Below are positions 50,036-58,908 of a stretch of DNA of 64,000 bases, piece after piece; the first letter of the stretch is position 1, and every line of letters starts with the position of its first letter. Under the pieces are notes generated by a model. It had not been told where the DNA came from, searched no databases, and was given only the letters and a program-made list of their open reading frames with translations. Source of the DNA: Actinomyces massiliensis 4401292 (lineage in GTDB: Bacteria; Actinomycetota; Actinomycetes; Actinomycetales; Actinomycetaceae); assembly GCF_000269805.1 (NCBI RefSeq), contig NZ_JH711482.1:348304-412303 (forward strand), in the 5' to 3' direction. The position numbers were made by a program, and so were the translations under genes.

Positions 50036-52849
50036 ATGCGCAGCCTCCCGCCAGGTGGCGCCCCGACCGACCGACACGTCCAGAGGGACGGCCAAGTCGG
50101 CGGCGGCGCCCATCCGCTCACGCAGAATGCTCTCGACAGCGCTTGATTCCCCCGGGGCGACCTCGACGAGCAACTCGTCGTGGATCTGCAGGAGCAGTCG
50201 TGATGCCAGTCCCTGCTCCCCCAGGGACTGGGCTACGTCGATCATCGCCTTCTTGACGATGTCGGCCGCACTGCCCTGAATCGGAGCGTTGAGCGCAGCG
50301 CGCTCCGCCATCTCCCGACGCTGACGATTGTCGCTGGTCAGATCGGGCAGGTACCGGCGCCGACCGAACATGGTGTGGGTGTAGCCGTCGCGCCGGGCCT
50401 GCTCAACAACGCCCTCAAGGTAGTCATGAACCCGACCGAAGCGGGCGAAATAGGCGTTCTTCAGAGCGGCCGCCTCTGCGTTGTCGATTCCCAACTGCTT
50501 GGCCAGGCCGTAAGTGGACAGTCCGTAGGCGAGCCCGTAGCTCATGGCCTTGACGCGACTGCGCTGCTCAATAGTGACATCTGACACGTCGATGTCGTGA
50601 ACCAGGGCCGCCGCATAGCGGTGCAGATCCTCACCGCTGCGGAAAGCCTCGATGAGCGCCTCGTCTCCGGACAAATGAGCCATGATGCGCATCTCGATCT
50701 GGGAGTAGTCGGCCGTCATCAGGCACTCGTAATCAGATCCCATGGTAAAGGCCTCGCGGATGCGCATGCCTTCACCGTGGGCCGGGATGTTCTGCAGGTT
50801 GGGGTCCGTCGATGACAGCCGGCCGGTGGCGGTGATCGTCTGCTGGAAGGTGGTGCGAATGCGCCCATCAGGGTGGATGGCCTTGCGCAGACCCTCGACC
50901 GTCTGACGCAGCTTGATGGCGTCACGGTGCTCCAAGAGGTTCTCCAGGAAAGGATGCCCCGTCTTGGCGTACAGATCAGCGAGAGCCCCGGCGTCGGTGG
51001 TGTAGCCGGTCTTGGTCCTGCGGGTCCTGGGCATGTCGAGTTCATCGAACAGGACTGTCTGAAGCTGCTTGGGGCTCGAGAGGTTGAGTTCATGGCCCGC
51101 AGCGGTGTAAGCGGCCTCGGCGGCATGAGTCACGCGAGCATCGAGCTCGGTCTCCCGTGCGATCAGCACGGCCTCATCAACAGCAATGCCCGCGTCCTCC
51201 ATCTCGGCCAGAGTCGCGGCCACGGGCATCTCCAGTTCGGCGAAGAGCACCTCGGACTGCCGGCGACGGAGCTCTCGCTCCAGAACCTCAGCCAGTTCAC
51301 CCTGAACAGCAGCGCGACGGGCGATGGCCATGGCCTGGGCCGGGATAGCGCCCATGTCCTCCGAGCCGGTCAGGGCATCCAGATCGAAAGCGGTCTGCGC
51401 CTCACCGCCCTGGTCGCCTTCGCCCACCGTGTCCAGGTCTACTCCTAGCCAGCGCTGCGCCAGAGAGTCGACGTCGTATCTGCGCTGCTCGGGACGACAC
51501 AGGTAACCGGCCAGAGCGGGATCGAAAATGACGCCGTCAAGGCTCAGACCACGGGCGCGCAGAGCGTGCCAGGCACCCTTGGCATCGGTGACGATCAAGG
51601 GCACGTCGATGTCGCTGAGCAGGCCGGCCAGAGCCGCTTCATCCTCCGGAGCGACCAGAGCAGTGTCCACGACGACCGCTGTGCGGCCATTTGAGAGTGC
51701 AATCGCCGTGGCATCGGCTTGACCGGGATGGACAGTGCCGACGACCTCGAGGCCAAGGGGGCAAGTTTCCTCCCCGGTCTCGTCGTCGATCATCAGGCGG
51801 TCTCCAAGCCACTGCCCCAGCGAGCCGAGAGTGATGTCGCGACCGAGCACGGCGACGTCAAGAGACTCAAGGCGGGCAGCAGGCGACTCCTGGCCGGTCC
51901 CATCCGCATTGTTGTCAGGGCCTTCGGCGTCTTCGGAGAATGTCAGGATTCGTTGAGCCCGCTGGTAAAGCGTGCGGAACTCCAGGGCATCCATGACACG
52001 TGCCAGTTCGGCGCGGTCGGCGGCCCGCAGGATCAGGTCTGCAGTGGGCGCCACATCCAGGTCGAGGTTGGTCACCAAGCGGTTCAGGCGACGGTTGCGC
52101 ACAACGTCGCCCACATGATCGCGCAGCGACTGACCAGCCTTGCCCTTGATCCGGTCGGCATGAGCGATCACACCGTCCAGGCCGTCGTAGAGATTGATCC
52201 ACTTCGCCGCGGTCTTGGGACCGACTCCGGGCACGCCCGGCAGGTTGTCGCTGGGCTCGCCCACCAGAGCAGCCAGCTGGGGGTAGCGCTGGGGCGGGAC
52301 TCCGTACCGATCCTCGACCTCCCCGGGCGTCATGCGCCGCAGAGTGGACACCCCCTTGATCGGGTAGAGCACGGTGCAGCGGTCCGTCACCGTCTGGAAG
52401 GAGTCACGGTCCCCGGAGCATACGAGGACCTCCATGCCCTCGGCCTGGGCCGAGGCCGCCAGAGTGGCGAGAATGTCATCCGCCTCGTAGCCCGAAGCCG
52501 TTAAGGCGCGAACGTTCATCGCTTTCAGCACGTCCTCAATGAGCTCTACCTGTCCGATGAACGGCGCCGGGGTCTCATCGCGGGTGCCCTTGTACTCGGC
52601 GTACTCCTGGGTGCGGAAGGTGCCCCCCGGCAGGTCGAATGCGACAGCGACGTGAGTCGGCTCCTCCTGCTCGATCAGGGACAGGAACATGGAGACGAAA
52701 CCGTGAACTGCATTGGTGGTCTGCCCGGTGGATGTTGTGAAGCTATCCACAGGCAGGGCGTAAAAGGCCCGAAAAGCCATGGAGTGGCCGTCGATGAGGA
52801 GAAGACGGCCGGTGGACTCGGGGGCGGGACTGGTCGCGGTGGTGCTCAC
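50033..52849 (-). CDS. polA: DNA polymerase I
   Basis: PolA (938 residues) fills gaps in repair and removes RNA primers. The N-terminal 5'-3' exonuclease domain (LLLIDGHSMAFRAFYALPV, GYEADDILATLA) is intact. The polymerase domain shows DPNLQNIPAHG, motif A DYSQIEMRIMAHLSGDEALI, the O-helix RSRVKAMSYGLAYGLSTYGL and motif C LLQIHDELLVE. In the middle region the DEDD residues of a proofreading exonuclease are not apparent (VVVDTALVAPEDEAAL where motif I is expected), as in other actinobacterial enzymes. It is divergent from a thioesterase gene. Confidence 0.97.
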   Translation of the reverse strand: MSTTATSPAPESTGRLLLIDGHSMAFRAFYALPVDSFTTSTGQTTNAVHGFVSMFLSLIEQEEPTHVAVAFDLPGGTFRTQEYAEYKGTRDETPAPFIGQVELIEDVLKAMNVRALTASGYEADDILATLAASAQAEGMEVLVCSGDRDSFQTVTDRCTVLYPIKGVSTLRRMTPGEVEDRYGVPPQRYPQLAALVGEPSDNLPGVPGVGPKTAAKWINLYDGLDGVIAHADRIKGKAGQSLRDHVGDVVRNRRLNRLVTNLDLDVAPTADLILRAADRAELARVMDALEFRTLYQRAQRILTFSEDAEGPDNNADGTGQESPAARLESLDVAVLGRDITLGSLGQWLGDRLMIDDETGEETCPLGLEVVGTVHPGQADATAIALSNGRTAVVVDTALVAPEDEAALAGLLSDIDVPLIVTDAKGAWHALRARGLSLDGVIFDPALAGYLCRPEQRRYDVDSLAQRWLGVDLDTVGEGDQGGEAQTAFDLDALTGSEDMGAIPAQAMAIARRAAVQGELAEVLERELRRRQSEVLFAELEMPVAATLAEMEDAGIAVDEAVLIARETELDARVTHAAEAAYTAAGHELNLSSPKQLQTVLFDELDMPRTRRTKTGYTTDAGALADLYAKTGHPFLENLLEHRDAIKLRQTVEGLRKAIHPDGRIRTTFQQTITATGRLSSTDPNLQNIPAHGEGMRIREAFTMGSDYECLMTADYSQIEMRIMAHLSGDEALIEAFRSGEDLHRYAAALVHDIDVSDVTIEQRSRVKAMSYGLAYGLSTYGLAKQLGIDNAEAAALKNAYFARFGRVHDYLEGVVEQARRDGYTHTMFGRRRYLPDLTSDNRQRREMAERAALNAPIQGSAADIVKKAMIDVAQSLGEQGLASRLLLQIHDELLVEVAPGESSAVESILRERMGAAADLAVPLDVSVGRGATWREAAH

Positions 52850-52866
52850 CGTGCCAGCCTACGGGC

Positions 52867-53394
52867 ATGAGCAGTGACCAGTTCCCGTCCTCCCGCTCCG
52901 CCGACGTGCCTGTGGCCTTTCCCGCTAAGGCCGTGCGCCCCTTCCCCGATCCGCGTCCCGCCGGTTCTGCCGTCAGCGCCGTCAGCGCCGTCGGGGCATC
53001 AGGGCTGGCGGACTCCGAGCGCGGGACTCTCATGACGACCCTGCGCATGGAGGTGCTGGAGCGCTCTGCAGAACGGACAGTCGTGCGCATGCCCGTCGAC
53101 GGCGCCCGCCAGGTCCTGGGGATCCTGCACGGTGGTGCGAGCGCGGCCCTCATCGAGACGGCGGCCTCGGTAGCGGCGCGTGAGGCGGCTCCAGACGAGA
53201 CGGTACCAGTGGGAACCGAACTCCAGATCAGCCACCTGCACCCCGCCCAGCGCGGCTGGGTGACGGCAGTGGCGACACCCGTCCACCACGGCAAGCGCAC
53301 TGCTGTGTACGAGGTCAGGATCAGTGATGAGGATGGACGCGCGGTTGCCCGCGGCACTCTGCGCAGTCTCTACATCACCGCCCAGGAGAACTGA
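52867..53394 (+). CDS. PaaI-family hotdog-fold thioesterase
   Basis: The 175-residue protein has a hotdog thioesterase domain at about residues 55-175. The family motif is GILHGGASAALIETAAS, with VGTELQISHLHPAQRG following. The PaaI/YdiI-type enzymes hydrolyse acyl-CoA, often menaquinone-pathway or aromatic acyl-CoA intermediates; substrate is not predictable here. The first 45 residues are Pro/Ala/Ser-rich and not part of the domain, so a later start (for example Met 56 at TTLRMEVLERSAERTVV) is possible. This gene commonly lies between polA and the ANTAR regulator in actinobacteria. It converges on pdtaR with six bases between. Confidence 0.88.
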   Translation: MSSDQFPSSRSADVPVAFPAKAVRPFPDPRPAGSAVSAVSAVGASGLADSERGTLMTTLRMEVLERSAERTVVRMPVDGARQVLGILHGGASAALIETAASVAAREAAPDETVPVGTELQISHLHPAQRGWVTAVATPVHHGKRTAVYEVRISDEDGRAVARGTLRSLYITAQEN

Positions 53395-53400
53395 GAAGCG

Positions 53401-54012
53401 TCAGTCTCCGTTCTTCTTGGCGCCGACTTGCTCAATGACGGCATCGGCGACCTCGCGCATGGTCAGACGACGGTTCATGGAGGTCTTCTGCAGCCAGCGG
53501 AAGGCCTCGGGCTCACTTAGGCCCATTTTCTCCATAAGCAGGCCTTTGGCGCGGTCAACGCGTTTGCGAGTCTCGAAACGCTCCTGCAGGTCGGAGACCT
53601 CGCTCTCCAGGGACTGGATCTCCTCGTGGCGCGACAGGGCGATCTCCAGGGCCGGGATCAGATCGGCCGGGGTGAAGGGCTTGACGACATAGGCCATGGC
53701 GCCGGCCGCCGAAGCACGTTCGATGAGCTCGGTCTGCGAGAAGGCTGTGAGCATGACTACAGCGCAGTTGTGCTTGTCCAAGATACGCTCCGCCGCAGTG
53801 ATGCCGTCCAGGACCGGCATTTTGACATCCATAACGCATAGATCGAGCTCGTGCTCGTCGGCCAGGCGAACAGCCTCCTCGCCGTCGGCGGCCTCGGCGA
53901 CGACCGTATAGCCGGCCTCGGTGAGGGTCTCGACAATGTCCAGACGGATCAAGGTCTCGTCCTCGGCGACGAGGACCCTGCGGGTTCGGGAGGTGCTTGA
54001 CTCGTTGCTCAC
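53401..54012 (-). CDS. pdtaR: ANTAR-domain response regulator (PdtaR-like)
   Basis: The receiver domain (residues about 13-130) has the phospho-acceptor Asp in DLCVMDVKMPVLDG and the conserved Lys in YVVKPFTPADL. A coiled-coil linker leads to a C-terminal ANTAR RNA-binding domain (about 145-198; RVDRAKGLLMEKMGLSEPEA). ANTAR regulators bind paired hairpins in mRNA leaders and prevent termination. In mycobacteria the partner kinase is PdtaS, which is not in this window. It is monocistronic and divergent from tRNA-Leu. Confidence 0.93.
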   Translation of the reverse strand: MSNESSTSRTRRVLVAEDETLIRLDIVETLTEAGYTVVAEAADGEEAVRLADEHELDLCVMDVKMPVLDGITAAERILDKHNCAVVMLTAFSQTELIERASAAGAMAYVVKPFTPADLIPALEIALSRHEEIQSLESEVSDLQERFETRKRVDRAKGLLMEKMGLSEPEAFRWLQKTSMNRRLTMREVADAVIEQVGAKKNGD

Positions 54013-54079
54013 GGGCTGATCCTAGTATGGTGTACTCCGTTGCCGCGCGAGCAGGGCCCCGCCCTGTGAGCGTGACCAC

Positions 54080-54153
54080 GCCTCCATAGCCCAATTGGCA
54101 GAGGCATCCGACTCAAAATCGGAGTGTTGTGGGTTCGAATCCCACTGGAGGTA
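54080..54153 (+). tRNA. tRNA-Leu (anticodon CAA) with short variable loop
   Basis: Cloverleaf with acceptor GCCTCCA/TGGAGGT (G1-U72 wobble), anticodon stem TCCGA/TCGGA with loop CTCAAAA (CAA), T-arm GTGGG-TTCGAAT-CCCAC and discriminator A. The variable region is only GTGTT, whereas leucine tRNAs normally have a long variable arm. CCA is not encoded. The anticodon would read UUG. Confidence 0.8.
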
Positions 54154-54169
54154 CCGAAGCAGCATGGGT

Positions 54170-54209
54170 ATCGATGGATCTCAATGGATGCTGATGGATA
54201 CCGATGGAT
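54170..54209. repeat. Tandem 10-bp repeat after tRNA-Leu
   Basis: Four units of 10 bases ending in ratggat (atcgatggat, ctcaatggat, gctgatggat, accgatggat) between the tRNA and the hairpin terminator. Confidence 0.65.
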
Positions 54210-54216
54210 ACTGGCC

Positions 54217-54253
54217 GTGGTGGGCCCGCACCTGAAAGGCGCGGGCCCACCAC
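54217..54253. terminator. Hairpin terminator between tRNA-Leu and pyk
   Basis: Perfect 13-bp stem gtggtgggcccgc/gcgggcccaccac (54217-54229 with 54241-54253) and an 11-base loop, serving the converging tRNA-Leu and pyk transcripts. Confidence 0.8.
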
Positions 54254-54315
54254 AGTTCAGCCAGTAGAACCAGTAGAAACGGCCGGCCCGGCATCCGCCG
54301 GCTCCGGCCGTGACG

Positions 54316-55734
54316 TCAGTCGAACTCGCCCACCGTGTGAACACGAATCGAGTTCGTTGAACCGGCGGTGCCCGGAGGCATGCCCGCCACGATGATGACA
54401 GTGTCGCCGGCCTGGGCGAAGTGCTTGCGCTGAAGCAGGTCATCCACCTGGGCCACCATCTCATCGGTGTGCCTGACTTCGGGGACCTCGTAGCATTGCA
54501 CGCCCCATGACACTGCCAGCTGGTTGCGAGTGGAGCGCAGAGGGGTGAATGCCAGCAATGGGAGGGGCGAGCGCAATCGCGACAACCGTCGAGCCGTGTC
54601 CCCGGACTGTGTGAAGGTCACCAGGTAGGTGACGTCGAGCTGCTCCCCCATTTCGGCAGCCGCGCGAGTCAGGGCGCCGGCGCGAGTCTGGGGGTAGGAG
54701 CCCAGCGGCGCAATGCGCTCACCGCCATGCGCTTCGACGTTCTCAATGATGTTGGCCATGGTGCGCACGGCCTCGATCGGATACGCACCAACGCTGGTCT
54801 CACCGGAGAGCATGACAGCGTCAGCGCCGTCGAGGATCGCATTGGCGCAGTCGGAGGCCTCGGCGCGGGTGGGACGCGGGTTCTGGATCATGGACTCGAG
54901 CACCTGCGTGGCCACGATAACCGGCTTGGCCTGTCGACGAGCCAGCTCAATGGCCCGCTTCTGAACCAGCGGCACGGCTTCCAGCGGCATCTCGACGCCC
55001 AGATCGCCGCGGGCGACCATAATGCCGTCGAAGGCGGAGACGATGTCGAAGAGGTTGTCCACCGCCTGAGGCTTCTCGATCTTCGCGATGACGGGGATGC
55101 GCACCCCGGTCTCGTCCATGATGTCGTGGACGTCCTTGATGTCGTCGGCATTGCGCACGAAGGACAGGGCGATGAGATCCGCGCCGATCTTGAGGGCCCA
55201 GCGCAGATCGTCCCGGTCCTTCTCGCTCAGGGCGGGAACGGACACGGCAACCCCGGGAAGATTGAGGCCCTTGTGGTTGGAGACGTAGCCGGGCACCTCG
55301 ACCTTGGTGATGACATCGGTGTCGGTGACCGCCGTGACGCGCACCGCGACATTGCCGTCGTCGATGAGGAGGCGGTCCCCGGGACGGCAGTCTCCCGGCA
55401 GTCCCTTGAAAGTCGTCGAGACGCGCTTGACGGTGCCCAGGATGTCGTCCGTGGTGATGGTGAACTCATCACCCTTGTTGAGCATGACCTTCTGGTCGTT
55501 CACAAAGGTGCCCAGGCGGATCTTGGGGCCCTGCAGGTCGACGAGGATCGCCACGGGATTCCCAGAGGTTGCGGCGGCGTCCCGCACGCGAGCAATAACG
55601 TCCTCCTGGTCCTCAGCGCGTCCATGGGACCGGTTGATGCGGGCGACATTCATGCCGGCGTCCACCAGCGCCTGCACATTCTCAGGAGAATCGGTGGCCG
55701 GCCCCAGGGTGCATACGATCTTTGCTCTGCGCAT
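54316..55734 (-). CDS. pyk: Pyruvate kinase
   Basis: Pyk converts phosphoenolpyruvate and ADP to pyruvate and ATP. The N-terminal RRAKIVCTLGPATDSPENV and INRSHGRAEDQ, the active-site region IPVIAKIEKPQAVDNL, and the helix MVARGDLGVEMPLE (metal site) are present. VMLSGETSVGAYPIEAV follows. The Asn-for-Thr context INRSHG in place of the common LNFSHG is slightly unusual. Length is 472 residues. It has the usual position between pdtaR and lgt. Confidence 0.96.
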   Translation of the reverse strand: MRRAKIVCTLGPATDSPENVQALVDAGMNVARINRSHGRAEDQEDVIARVRDAAATSGNPVAILVDLQGPKIRLGTFVNDQKVMLNKGDEFTITTDDILGTVKRVSTTFKGLPGDCRPGDRLLIDDGNVAVRVTAVTDTDVITKVEVPGYVSNHKGLNLPGVAVSVPALSEKDRDDLRWALKIGADLIALSFVRNADDIKDVHDIMDETGVRIPVIAKIEKPQAVDNLFDIVSAFDGIMVARGDLGVEMPLEAVPLVQKRAIELARRQAKPVIVATQVLESMIQNPRPTRAEASDCANAILDGADAVMLSGETSVGAYPIEAVRTMANIIENVEAHGGERIAPLGSYPQTRAGALTRAAAEMGEQLDVTYLVTFTQSGDTARRLSRLRSPLPLLAFTPLRSTRNQLAVSWGVQCYEVPEVRHTDEMVAQVDDLLQRKHFAQAGDTVIIVAGMPPGTAGSTNSIRVHTVGEFD

Positions 55735-55959
55735 GAGTCAAGCCTACACGTCCCGCGCCGTGGCCTCGGGCCGGCCCCGGCAGAATTCGGCTCGCGACCT
55801 TCGATGACGGATGATCCCAGCCCCGCGGCAACGATCCACACAGTGTTGGATTAAGTTGGAATGAAGTTGGACTGAAGTTAGATTCAAGTTGGGCTGAAAG
55901 CGGATAGGTAGCGGATCGTTGGCGTTCGTAGAACCGCCTCGCCGCTCTCCTCGGCGATC
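55735..55959. other. Intergenic region pyk-lgt with tandem repeats
   Basis: This 225-base gap should hold the pyk promoter and the 3' end of the lgt transcript. Its main visible content is a run of 11-bp repeats, listed separately. No hairpin or gene was recognised. Confidence 0.5.
55845..55898. repeat. Tandem 11-bp repeat, five copies
   Basis: Consensus gttggactgaa repeated with period 11 (first copy 10 bases): units start at 55845, 55855, 55866, 55877 and 55888 and differ by one to three bases. AT-rich relative to flanks. Confidence 0.8.
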
Positions 55960-56928
55960 TCAGTCGCCCGCGTCGGGCTTCATCTCTGACTTCGTATGCG
56001 CCTCCTGAGGCTCCGGGCCCGCCGAAACTGATGTCTCAGCCATCTCGTTCGGCCTGTCCGCCGCCTCAGACTCAGCCCTGGGCCCATCGCCTTCTTCGGT
56101 GCCCTCGCTGATCGCATCACTGAGATGGCGGCGCGAGGTCATGACATAGCCGGCCAGCCCGATGAGGAAGACGAGGATCGAGGTCCACACGTTGAGGCGC
56201 AGCCCGAGGATGCGATGAGCCTCATCCACGCGCAGGAGCTCGATCCACACGCGCCCGGAGGTGTAGACCATGAGATAGGCCCACATGAGCCGACCGCCCA
56301 CCGCCCCCTCACGGCGGGCCAGGAAGTGCCCGAGCCACACGAGGAAGACGGCGCCCGCTGCATTCCACAGCGCCTCGTAGAGGAAAGTGGGGTGGAACAA
56401 AGTGCCCGGGGCATACCCGACCGGCATGTGAGCCTTGTCGATCTCCAGACCCCAGGGCAGGGTGGTGGGCCCGCCGAACAGCTCCTGATTGAAATAGTTG
56501 CCGAAGCGCCCCAGCGCCTGGGCGACCAGGATCGTGGGAGCCGCGGCATCGTAGAAGGGGCCCAGTCGCAGTCCACGCCGCCGCAACATCCAGATGCCCG
56601 CCATGGCCCCGAAGGCGACGCCGCCCCAGATGCCCAACCCGCCGTGCCAGATCTGCGGAATGAGCGCCGGATCCCCGCCCGGTCCGAAATAGGCGTCCGG
56701 GGAGGTCACCACGTGGTAGAGCCGCGCACCGACAATGCCGACCGGTACCGCGACCAGGGCGACGTCCAGAGCCATTTCCTGCGGTCCGCCCAGCGCCCGA
56801 TAGCGACGGTCGGACCACCACACCGCCACGAAAACGCCTGCAAGAATGCACAGGGCGTAGGCGCGCAGCGGGAATGGGCCGATGTGCCACACCCCCTGGG
56901 AGGGACTCGGAATCGAAGCGGTGAGCAC
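55960..56928 (-). CDS. lgt: Prolipoprotein diacylglyceryl transferase
   Basis: Lgt transfers diacylglycerol to the lipobox cysteine of prelipoproteins in the membrane. The catalytic-region motifs GARLYHVVTSP and GRFGNYFNQELFG are present, as are HPTFLYEALWNAAGA and seven hydrophobic helices. A polar acidic C-terminal tail of about 50 residues (GTEEGDGPRAESEAADRP) is common in actinobacteria. The start ATG 56928 is one base from the stop of the TrpC-like gene, so the two are coupled. The lipoprotein at 43989 is a plausible client. Confidence 0.95.
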   Translation of the reverse strand: MLTASIPSPSQGVWHIGPFPLRAYALCILAGVFVAVWWSDRRYRALGGPQEMALDVALVAVPVGIVGARLYHVVTSPDAYFGPGGDPALIPQIWHGGLGIWGGVAFGAMAGIWMLRRRGLRLGPFYDAAAPTILVAQALGRFGNYFNQELFGGPTTLPWGLEIDKAHMPVGYAPGTLFHPTFLYEALWNAAGAVFLVWLGHFLARREGAVGGRLMWAYLMVYTSGRVWIELLRVDEAHRILGLRLNVWTSILVFLIGLAGYVMTSRRHLSDAISEGTEEGDGPRAESEAADRPNEMAETSVSAGPEPQEAHTKSEMKPDAGD

Positions 56929-57750
56929 TCAGAGGACCTCTCGATGGGCGGAGGGGATAAGCGCGGGATGGCTGCCCGCAGCGACCAGTTCGGCGACAAA
57001 CTGCTGGGGATCGGCCGAACGGATGACGGCTTCCCCGACAACGACGATATCGGCTCCCGCACGCGCATAACTCATGACATCATGCGGTCCTGACACCCCG
57101 CCGGTCGCCATGCGGGTCACCGCCTCAGGCAGTACCTCGGCGACCTGTTCGAAACGGGAGTGGTCAATGGCCCGAGTATCGGGATCCCGTGCATCGACCG
57201 ATACGTAGCGCGCGCCCGCCGCCACTGCGGTCAATGCCTCGCGCCGCGAGTGGGCCTCGACGACAGCCGCCATGCCCAGAGAATGAGTGCGCTCGACGAG
57301 GGACTCCAGGACCAGCGGCTCGAGGCGCGCGTCCAGAACGAGCATGTCGGCCCCATGAGCACGCGCCTCGTGGACCTGGTAGGGGGTGACGATGACATCG
57401 TTTGCCAGCACCGGGACATTCACGGCTTCGCGTACCGCGTTCAGATCAGTCAACCGCCCATGAGATCGGACCGGCTCGGTGACGACGGACACACAAGCGG
57501 CCCCTCCAGCTTCATAGAAGCGGGCGAGGACGGCCGCGTCCCCCACCCCCGACAGATCGGCGAATGTCGCAGTGGCGCGCTTGACCTCGGCGATGACGGA
57601 CACAACCCGGCCGGGGGCCCGCAACACCGACGCGACATCACGCGCAGCGGGAGCAGAACGGGTCTTCTCACGCAGTTCCTTCAACGGGGTCAACCGCTGA
57701 CGGGAGGCGACAGCGGACCGCGCAGCTGCGACCAGGTCATCGAATGCCAT
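56929..57750 (-). CDS. TrpC-like (indole-3-glycerol-phosphate synthase fold) protein lacking catalytic residues
   Basis: This 273-residue barrel (counting from ATG 57750; GTG 57753 adds one) is clearly homologous to indole-3-glycerol-phosphate synthase: VVSVIAEVKRA, VTPYQVHEARAHGADMLVL and the C-terminal GPHDVMSYARAGADIVVVGE. Glu and Lys of AEVKR and Glu of VVEAH remain. The loop normally reading SPSKG is TATFA, and the catalytic Lys of LRKDF is Asn (PVLANDVI). Asn of INNRD is Asp (VDARD), and the Glu-Ser of AESG is Thr-Gly (ATGG). It is therefore unlikely to make indole-glycerol phosphate. GGAGG lies upstream. trpE, trpB and trpA, usual neighbours in related genomes, are missing. Confidence 0.85.
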   Translation of the reverse strand: MAFDDLVAAARSAVASRQRLTPLKELREKTRSAPAARDVASVLRAPGRVVSVIAEVKRATATFADLSGVGDAAVLARFYEAGGAACVSVVTEPVRSHGRLTDLNAVREAVNVPVLANDVIVTPYQVHEARAHGADMLVLDARLEPLVLESLVERTHSLGMAAVVEAHSRREALTAVAAGARYVSVDARDPDTRAIDHSRFEQVAEVLPEAVTRMATGGVSGPHDVMSYARAGADIVVVGEAVIRSADPQQFVAELVAAGSHPALIPSAHREVL

Positions 57751-57870
57751 CACGGGACGCCACCTCCTGCATACGCGATACCGGGATCGTCGGGGGCGCG
57801 CTCAGCAGAAGTGCCGGCGGCGCCCATGAGGCCAATCGTCCTCGGGTGTGGGCGGCTGAGGCAAATCCGT

Positions 57871-58236
57871 TCAGTCGCCGGGACGCTCCCCTACAACCGC
57901 GCCGAGATCGCCGCCCGCCTGGAAACAGGTGCGCTCGCCTGTATGGCAAGCGGCCCCGACCTGATCCACTTCGATCAGCAGGGCGTCACCATCGCAGTCG
58001 AGGCGGACGGCCTTGACGTACTGGTGGTGGCCCGAGGTGTCCCCCTTGCGCCAGTACTCTCGGCGAGAGCGGGACCAGAACGTCACGCGGCCCTCGGTCA
58101 GCGTGCGATGCAGGGCCTCGTCATCCATCCATCCGACCATGAGCACCTCAAGAGTGTCGTACTGCTGAACGACAGCGGCGACGAGTCCTGATGCATCGCG
58201 CTTGAGACGAGAGGAGATCGCGTGAGGTAGAACCAC
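57871..58236 (-). CDS. hisI: Phosphoribosyl-AMP cyclohydrolase
   Basis: HisI hydrolyses phosphoribosyl-AMP, the third step of histidine synthesis. Conserved motifs are [51 protein letters not shown] (Zn and Mg ligands) and GERTCF. GTG 58236 gives 121 residues, the family length; the frame is open to ATG 58311 but the extra 25 residues are not homologous. No strong ribosome site is visible. hisF is 1.2 kb upstream, separated by two membrane-protein genes. Confidence 0.92.
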   Translation of the reverse strand: MVLPHAISSRLKRDASGLVAAVVQQYDTLEVLMVGWMDDEALHRTLTEGRVTFWSRSRREYWRKGDTSGHHQYVKAVRLDCDGDALLIEVDQVGAACHTGERTCFQAGGDLGAVVGERPGD

Positions 58237-58415
58237 GAGAGCAATTCTCTCACGAGGCGCCTCCCGAACAGCCGACCCGGCACGTACTCGTATTCTCGTT
58301 CTCGGCTGCATCGGCGCGCCGAGAACTACGAAGCCCTGAACCAGGCACCTGACAGCAATGAATCAACGAATACTGAACGAATACTGACTGTAATAACTGC
58401 GCTCATAACCTCGGT

Positions 58416-58856
58416 TCAGCCTGATGGCCCCAGGAGCGGACCCAGATAGACCCACATGCCCGGCATATTGCGCACAACGGCGAACACGCCGGCAAGGGCG
58501 AAGAGCGTCACCGCCTCATACGCGGACATGAAAGGACGAGTGCTCCCAGAATGCCGATTGGTCAGCCATCGCAGCACGAGAAGAACTGCAAGCGCCTCAA
58601 CCACCAGGGCAAAAGGGTTGTAGCCGATCGCCTCCGTCAGGTTCCCGTGCAAGAGCGCCCGAGTGGCGCGCGTGCCCCCGCACAAAGGACACCACATGCC
58701 AGTGGCGCGGTGCACCAGACACAGGTCGGAACTCGTCGCGGACGAGCGCAGACCATTGAGAACAAGCAGCATACCGGGTGCACAGGCCACGGCCACCAGC
58801 GCGCCTACGCGGAGGCGGCGATGACCGCGGCTGCGCCCATCAACGTCCATCAACAT
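58416..58856 (-). CDS. DUF2752 membrane protein
   Basis: A 146-residue protein with three hydrophobic segments (about 17-36, 80-97 and 110-128). The DUF2752 signature CPLCGGTRATRALLHGNL is present between the first and second, with two cysteines. Function of the family is unknown. It stands 52 bases after the DUF4190 gene and may be cotranscribed with it. The two lie inside what is often a compact his cluster. Confidence 0.85.
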   Translation of the reverse strand: MLMDVDGRSRGHRRLRVGALVAVACAPGMLLVLNGLRSSATSSDLCLVHRATGMWCPLCGGTRATRALLHGNLTEAIGYNPFALVVEALAVLLVLRWLTNRHSGSTRPFMSAYEAVTLFALAGVFAVVRNMPGMWVYLGPLLGPSG

Positions 58857-58908
58857 GTTTTACAGAGCATCAAGGGCGCCGAAGCCGGCAGGCTCCGGTC
58901 GCTCGGAC

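Noticed and set aside
50033-52849. Loss of proofreading residues in PolA as novelty
   Set aside because: Actinobacterial PolA enzymes commonly lack a functional 3'-5' exonuclease.
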